Shown here in pieces: positions 18,321 through 23,079 of a DNA stretch of 23,079 nucleotides; position 1 is the stretch's first letter; each line of letters opens with the position of its first letter. The stretch is from the NCBI GenBank assembly GCA_004352715.1, contig SCFE01000064.1:969326-992404 (forward strand), read 5' to 3'. Both the position numbers and the translations under genes were made by a program. Source of the DNA: Hofstenia miamia. Its lineage: Eukaryota; Xenacoelomorpha; Acoela. The notes beneath the pieces are model-generated. The model saw only the letters and a program-made list of their open reading frames with translations. It searched no databases and was not told where the DNA came from.

Positions 18321-19818
18321 CTAAATTTGTGGCAGTAACTGGATCATGGGACCTGAGAGTAGTTTCTGGGCCTCTTCCACCATTTCAGTGGCCAAGACAT
18401 CATCCAAACTTGTGACTTCAGCATATTGTGGCTGTTTTGTTATATGCATAAGAGCCTCCCATTACATGACTGTTTCATTGCAGAGGTGGAAGAACCAGAT
18501 CTCTGGTAGACAAGTGATGATCAGGCAATGTCACCATAGATTGTTAAGCCTTCTCATAAATGTGTCAAAGAATCTTTTGTATAAACAGAGACCTTTTAAG
18601 GCAATCATCAAAGTAATCAAAGCATTATTATCAGACATGTGAGCATTATTTGCACTAATTCTTGTGTTAGGGTAAAAGTGGGTATAGATATCTCTCAGGT
18701 AGCCCATTAGAGTTGCATGGTCCATGAAAAGTGAGCAATAATCATTGACTTGCTGCAGTGTCATAGCTTTGGGATCAGAGACTTTGGCTCACAGCATTGT
18801 GATAATTTCAATTTTCTTTGTGACTTCATAGTAGCAGGGATAGTCTTGACATTGTTGATCCACATAAGGTCACCTGCTGCTTGGAACAAGATAAGGACTC
18901 AAGGGTCCAGTTCAGAAATCTTTTCATGGATTTTCTTGAGTTGAATAGCTAAGGGTTGGCCCTTCTGAAAAATGTCTTTTATAGTGAGCTTTCTGTAAAT
19001 AAAGACGTGTTCCAGATAACAGCCAGTGAGTAACTTATAGTGAATTTCTCTGTACTCCTTTGTTTTGCATGGCCTTATTGACTTCAGCTGATGTGGAGAC
19101 ATAATTAATCTTGACTGTGAGGTGAGTGGACACCTTCTTGCAACCTTTTCAGACCCTCCATGAAGGCAGAATAATTGGTGTTATCAGGCATGGTGGCAGG
19201 ATACAGAGTAGGTTGTTCTTTTCAGCTTTGGTTTTGACTTGACTGAACTCAACCTTCTTTTTATGAGAGTGGTGGTATGCACTCTTGGACAAAATTGTAA
19301 AATTTTCCATACAAAAGTGGAGGCTCTTGATGGCCTTGGGAATATCATCTTGGTACTCCTCTCTGAGAAACATGACTAATCAAATATTCTTGACCTTAGT
19401 GAGTCTGTACACTATTTCAAGCTGTTCCATGCTCTTGGGCTGATATTCTTCACTGACATGTAGGAAGTAGACTGGGAGTAAATTGTTGAAATCAATGTTA
19501 ATGCACTTGAATTTCTGAATTGCTTTTTGGTTATTAATGAATTGATATAAGTGTGTTAGGTTGAAGTCCTCATCAAACATTGTGTGGACTGTACTTCTCC
19601 AATAATGATGCATTAGTCCTCCATGCATTTTTGAGTCATAACAGAGTATGGGATTTATTTTTGGCCTTCTCTCTGCATCAATTATGAATGGTATGATGTC
19701 CACTGAACATGTGAGCACCTTAGTGTTGAAGGTTCACCTTAACTTAATTTGCTTTTCCTTCAAAATGTTGTCATGGATGTGATTTACTGCCTTCCCAGTT
19801 GCAATAAAATAAGGGTAT
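18321..19818 (-). pseudogene. ORF X copy B, inverted and internally deleted
   Basis: Reading the minus strand from 19818, the order matches copy A: FIAT-type start (19801-19809), a long open piece 19718-19380 (MFDEDFNLTHLYQF, NFNNLLPVYFL-like region), MFLREEYQDDIP (19373), then at about 19270 a jump to KKKVEFSQVKTKAEKNNLLC. The jump omits the part corresponding to copy A about 15770-16825. Next come IFQKGQPLAIQLKKI (about 18960), LFMDHATLMGYL (about 18720), and the C-terminal AQKLLS...LLPQI with stop at 18321-18323, 16 nt before LTR B. The function is unknown, as for copy A. It preserves the N-terminal third best of the three copies. A few frameshifts and two TGA codons interrupt it. Confidence 0.65.
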
Positions 19819-20049
19819 AGTGTAACATCCTCCACCTGGTGTAACATCCTCCACTTAGCCTATTATGCCGTGTCTAACTAATGATAATGAATACTCGGTA
19901 AATTGTGGGTGAGGTGTTACCAAGTTGTTGAACCATCAGACCTTTCTCTCTTATTAACTAGTTATGTTAATTAAATAATTGAGTATTGACCATCACTGTT
20001 TAGGTGACAGAGAAGTATGACGTTTCCTCTTCAGTTCTTCCATGGGCTC
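19819..20049 (-). other. possible end of another LTR element beside the gap
   Basis: Homology to ORF X stops at about 19819. Next comes a 20-bp motif, TGTAACATCCTCCAC plus about five bases, twice in tandem (about 19820-19858). Read on the minus strand it is a purine tract GTGGAGGA followed by TGTTACA, which is how a polypurine tract and LTR start often look. A short C-terminal frame (TEEETSYFSVT stop, ending at about 20000) lies further in. This block has more CpG than its neighbours, suggesting a younger insertion whose body lies in the gap. It may equally be unrelated spacer. Confidence 0.35.
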
Positions 20050-21049
20050 NNNNNNNNNNNNNNNNNNNNNNNNNNNNNNNNNNNNNNNNNNNNNNNNNNN
20101 NNNNNNNNNNNNNNNNNNNNNNNNNNNNNNNNNNNNNNNNNNNNNNNNNNNNNNNNNNNNNNNNNNNNNNNNNNNNNNNNNNNNNNNNNNNNNNNNNNNN
20201 NNNNNNNNNNNNNNNNNNNNNNNNNNNNNNNNNNNNNNNNNNNNNNNNNNNNNNNNNNNNNNNNNNNNNNNNNNNNNNNNNNNNNNNNNNNNNNNNNNNN
20301 NNNNNNNNNNNNNNNNNNNNNNNNNNNNNNNNNNNNNNNNNNNNNNNNNNNNNNNNNNNNNNNNNNNNNNNNNNNNNNNNNNNNNNNNNNNNNNNNNNNN
20401 NNNNNNNNNNNNNNNNNNNNNNNNNNNNNNNNNNNNNNNNNNNNNNNNNNNNNNNNNNNNNNNNNNNNNNNNNNNNNNNNNNNNNNNNNNNNNNNNNNNN
20501 NNNNNNNNNNNNNNNNNNNNNNNNNNNNNNNNNNNNNNNNNNNNNNNNNNNNNNNNNNNNNNNNNNNNNNNNNNNNNNNNNNNNNNNNNNNNNNNNNNNN
20601 NNNNNNNNNNNNNNNNNNNNNNNNNNNNNNNNNNNNNNNNNNNNNNNNNNNNNNNNNNNNNNNNNNNNNNNNNNNNNNNNNNNNNNNNNNNNNNNNNNNN
20701 NNNNNNNNNNNNNNNNNNNNNNNNNNNNNNNNNNNNNNNNNNNNNNNNNNNNNNNNNNNNNNNNNNNNNNNNNNNNNNNNNNNNNNNNNNNNNNNNNNNN
20801 NNNNNNNNNNNNNNNNNNNNNNNNNNNNNNNNNNNNNNNNNNNNNNNNNNNNNNNNNNNNNNNNNNNNNNNNNNNNNNNNNNNNNNNNNNNNNNNNNNNN
20901 NNNNNNNNNNNNNNNNNNNNNNNNNNNNNNNNNNNNNNNNNNNNNNNNNNNNNNNNNNNNNNNNNNNNNNNNNNNNNNNNNNNNNNNNNNNNNNNNNNNN
21001 NNNNNNNNNNNNNNNNNNNNNNNNNNNNNNNNNNNNNNNNNNNNNNNNN
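20050..21049. other. 1000-N scaffold gap
   Basis: Exactly 1000 N, a conventional placeholder size, so the true length is unknown. It hides the first half of ORF X copy C and probably repeat sequence. The open frames that span it are artefacts of N. Confidence 0.98.
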
Positions 21050-22533
21050 AGTCACAAGCCCTCCTGTACCCACACCAGCATGATCAATCACTGAGGGTGA
21101 GCAAATTTTAACTATCAAGCACCACCCAGATGAGCTTGCAGAGAAACTCTCTTTCATTACCCATGTCATCAAACAAAATAGAGACAACAATGTATTAGGC
21201 CTCATGAAGTGGTGCCTAACTGAGATGTTCACTAAGGAGGAACTGGTACTTCTACAATTGCTTAGGTGACAAATAGCCTTGGACATAGAATGTACCATGT
21301 CTTGACATTGAATCACCAATGCCCAGGTCAAAAAACTCTGCAAGTGTGGACTCTGCAGCACTTTCTGGGATTCTATTAAGGATGCCAAGATCTATTATCC
21401 TGTTACCATTGGGACAGCCATGTGAAAGGAAAAGGTTGTGTTCAACCTTGTCAAGACAAATGTGGNNNNNNNNNNNNNNNNNNNNNTACCATGTCTTGAC
21501 ATTGAATCACCAATGCCCAGGTCAAAAAACTCTGCAAGTGTGGACTCTGCAGCACTTTCTGGGATTCTATTAAGGATGCCAAGATCTATTATCCTGTTAC
21601 CATTGGGACAGCCATGTGAAAGGAAAAGGTTGTGTTCAACCTTGTCAAGACAAATGTGGAAAAGCACAATCTGCTATGCATCCCTCCACCCTGTGCACTC
21701 TGCTCATTTTACCATCATGGCGCATTAAAAAGGGTGTCAGAAGGTATCAGCTCACCTTTCTGACAAGATAAACTATGTCTCCACAGCAGCTGAGATCACT
21801 AAGTCAAATGAAAGAATATAAGTAGACTCAAGACACCCTGATTGAATGTGGAAACCCAGAATATGTCTATATTGATGGCAAACTCATGACCAAATATATC
21901 TTTCAAAAAGGGCAACTGATCTCCATTTAGCTACAAAAGATCCACAATAAAATCACAATGCTAGATTCATGAGTTCTTATTCTGTTCCAGGCATCAGGCA
22001 ACTTGGTGTGGATCAATAACATCAAAACCCTTACTCAATACTATGATGTCATGAAGAGAATTGAGGTAATTACCATGTTGTGAGTAGAAGTTACAGATCC
22101 AGAGGAAATGACCTTACAAAAGTCAACAAGTACTGTTCCTTATTCATAGACCACACAACTTGCAAGGGATCACACAGATAGGTCTTCATTCACTTCTACC
22201 CAAACACCTGGATTAGTGCAGAAGATGCCCATACTCATGAGCATCATAATTGCACTTAAAGGCCTTTGTCTTTACAAATGATTTTATGATACATTTACAT
22301 AGAGACTAAATAATCTACGAAGAAACTGCCTAATCAGTTCCCACCTGCCAGAGATTATGTTTTTCCACCTAAGAATTGAAGCAGTACTTCAGAGAGAGAC
22401 ACTTATGCAGATTACCTGGTGACCTAGATACCCTGAAGTTACATCCTGGGATGACATCTTAGCAGTAGAGATGGTTGAGGAGATGCAAAAGCTCTTATCA
22501 GGTCCTACAGTCCAGCTCCTGCCACAAACTTAA
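21050..22533 (+). pseudogene. ORF X copy C (5' part in gap)
   Basis: Aligns with copy A from its position 16481 to its stop, at roughly 85-90% identity by eye, and keeps a 35-bp segment that copy A lost. Recognisable pieces are LMKWCLTEMFTKEELVLLQL (about 21203), KVVFNLVKTNVEKHNLLC (about 21630), IFQKGQLISI (about 21898), VITML and the LLPQT stop at 22531-22533. It lacks the 178-bp insertion of copy A. Its stop is 16 nt from the 3' LTR. Stops and frameshifts are frequent. Part of it is artificially duplicated around the 21466-21486 gap. Confidence 0.65.
21293..21659. other. 21-N gap flanked by identical 173-bp sequence (assembly artefact)
   Basis: The 173 bp at 21293-21465 recur identically at 21487-21659 across 21 N. 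Copy A has this sequence only once, so one copy here is an unmerged contig overlap. Confidence 0.9.
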
Positions 22534-22549
22534 CCATGCAATGGAGGCA
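22534..22549 (+). other. polypurine tract before the 3' LTR
   Basis: AATGGAGGCA ends at the LTR TG. The same place in copies A and B reads GGGGGTA and GGTGGGGG. It is short but in the expected position for priming plus-strand synthesis. Confidence 0.5.
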
Positions 22550-22719
22550 TGTAGAGTCACTCAGGGCCTCATTTTTTCTTTTTTATTATTTGGCACTCTG
22601 AAAATAGTGTTACATCTTTTTGACGTCCTGATTTGACAATTTGGTGCTGTCAATTTATATCAATCTCTTTTAAATCAATTTATTTGTAATTCCAGTGTAG
22701 TTATTTGATAGAATTATTA
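22550..22719 (+). repeat. 3' LTR, truncated by piggyBac insertion
   Basis: Matches 9380-9549 base for base except about five substitutions, without indels. It is interrupted after GAATTATTA where the piggyBac-like element starts; the remaining about 280 bp of the LTR should lie beyond that element, outside the window. Confidence 0.88.
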
Positions 22720-23079
22720 ACACTAGAACTGCGAAGATTTTTGTATACCTTAAACCACGAATGCCGTCAATTTGACGGCAATAGGCTTAGATGCTTGTAT
22801 CTGTTTCTTAATAGCTACTATCACTGCTTATACCAAGTAGCCCTATTGATGTCCTCTAATAGCCAAATTTCCAAGTAATTACAATGATACAAAACAATAT
22901 TTTTTGCAATTATAAGAGCTAAATGCACTATTCAAAAACTAGAAGTGTAGGCCTACAAGCATAAGAAGTTCATCAAATGCAGTTTTTGCAGGTAATTTTC
23001 AAGATTTTCCTTGAAGTGCAAGGGCCACAACAGGCTTTCTGGCAATGAGAACACGTGACCACGGTCCTGTTTTTGTGAT
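22717..23079 (-). mobile_element. piggyBac-like DNA transposon, 3' end (partial)
   Basis: TTAA at 22717-22720 followed by CACTAGAACTGCG is the standard piggyBac target plus terminus. The transposase 3' end is read on the minus strand 250 bp inside. A perfect 19-bp palindrome, TGCCGTCAATTTGACGGCA, lies at 22762-22780 as a subterminal element. The rest of the transposon is beyond the window. It is younger than the LTR element it interrupts. Confidence 0.8.
22973..23079 (-). CDS. piggyBac-like transposase, C-terminal Cys-rich domain (partial)
   Basis: The minus-strand frame enters at the window end and stops at TGA, 22973-22975. It reads HKNRTVVTCSHC, then QKACCGPC, and ends ITCKNCI. The C-x2-C-x3-C-C-x2-C ... 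C-x2-C spacing is that of the C-terminal cysteine-rich zinc-binding domain of piggyBac transposases, which binds the transposon ends. The visible part has no stop or frameshift, unlike the other elements here, so the gene could be intact upstream. Catalytic residues lie outside the window. The stop is 252 bp from the terminal repeat, a normal 3' UTR length. Confidence 0.75.
   Translation of the reverse strand, partial: HKNRTVVTCSHCQKACCGPCTSRKILKITCKNCI

Larger units (their letters stand above)
9380..22719 (+). mobile_element. composite Ty3/Gypsy-type LTR retrotransposon locus
   Basis: A 170-bp sequence starting TGTAGAGTCACTC occurs at 9380-9549 and 22550-22719 in the same orientation with about five differences by eye. 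Between them lie, in order, gag, protease, reverse transcriptase, RNase H and integrase. This domain order defines Ty3/Gypsy elements (Metaviridae). Then come three copies of a further ORF (X), one of them inverted, and extra LTR pieces. At 13.3 kb it is more than twice a usual element, so it represents nesting or rearrangement of related copies. All coding parts carry stops and frameshifts. A 1000-N gap and two false-duplication gaps lie inside, so the exact architecture should be treated with care. Confidence 0.8.

Noticed and set aside
20000-21388. Very long open frames across the N gap
   Set aside because: They are open only because N has no stop codons.

Overview
The window is an AT-rich, intergenic-looking piece of a metazoan nuclear genome. 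It has a tRNA gene with RNA polymerase III signals, an exon-like block with strong spliceosomal sites, and relics of mariner/Tc1, foldback, non-LTR, Ty3/Gypsy and piggyBac elements. I see no bacterial-style operons. The long (AT)n tracts and this mix of elements suggest an invertebrate, perhaps a mollusc or other lophotrochozoan. I cannot name the species, and that placement is a low-confidence inference.

Layout. 1-800: a minus-strand tRNA-Gly(TCC)-like gene, then AT-rich DNA. 805-1556: an internally deleted mariner-like element with near-perfect terminal inverted repeats (TIRs). 1680-1890: a GC-rich block with consecutive hairpins. 1959-2484: a broken Tc1-type helix-turn-helix fragment between two (AT)n microsatellites. 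2763-4523: a foldback-type element. Its two inverted arms are arrays of a 15-16 bp unit, a 9-bp direct repeat flanks it, and a decayed tRNA-like sequence lies inside. 4524-6370: AT-rich, nothing codable. 6370-7320: 5'-truncated non-LTR retrotransposon on the minus strand. 8896-8947: a candidate host exon.

9380-22719 is a composite Ty3/Gypsy-type locus. It has a complete 5' LTR, a primer-binding-site candidate, broken gag, protease, reverse transcriptase, RNase H and integrase (to 14588), a 45-bp tandem repeat, and then a large ORF of unknown function ('ORF X') where env would sit. ORF X is present three times: A (+, 15.2-17.9 kb), B (-, 19.8-18.3 kb, internally deleted) and C (+, 21.05-22.5 kb, 5' part hidden by a gap). 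All three end at the same residue context, 15-16 nt before an LTR start, so X is an integral part of this element family. The outer LTRs are about 97% identical by eye over 170 bp although the interior is heavily decayed.

22717-23079: a piggyBac-like element inserted at TTAA in the 3' LTR. Its transposase C-terminus (Cys-rich domain) runs off the window end.

Assembly quality matters here. A 1000-N gap hides part of the locus. Two 21-N gaps are flanked by exact 141-bp and 173-bp duplicates, which look like unmerged contig ends rather than biology. No intact autonomous element is visible. The most novel items are ORF X with its inverted, tail-to-tail copies, and the foldback element with 16-bp-phased arms.
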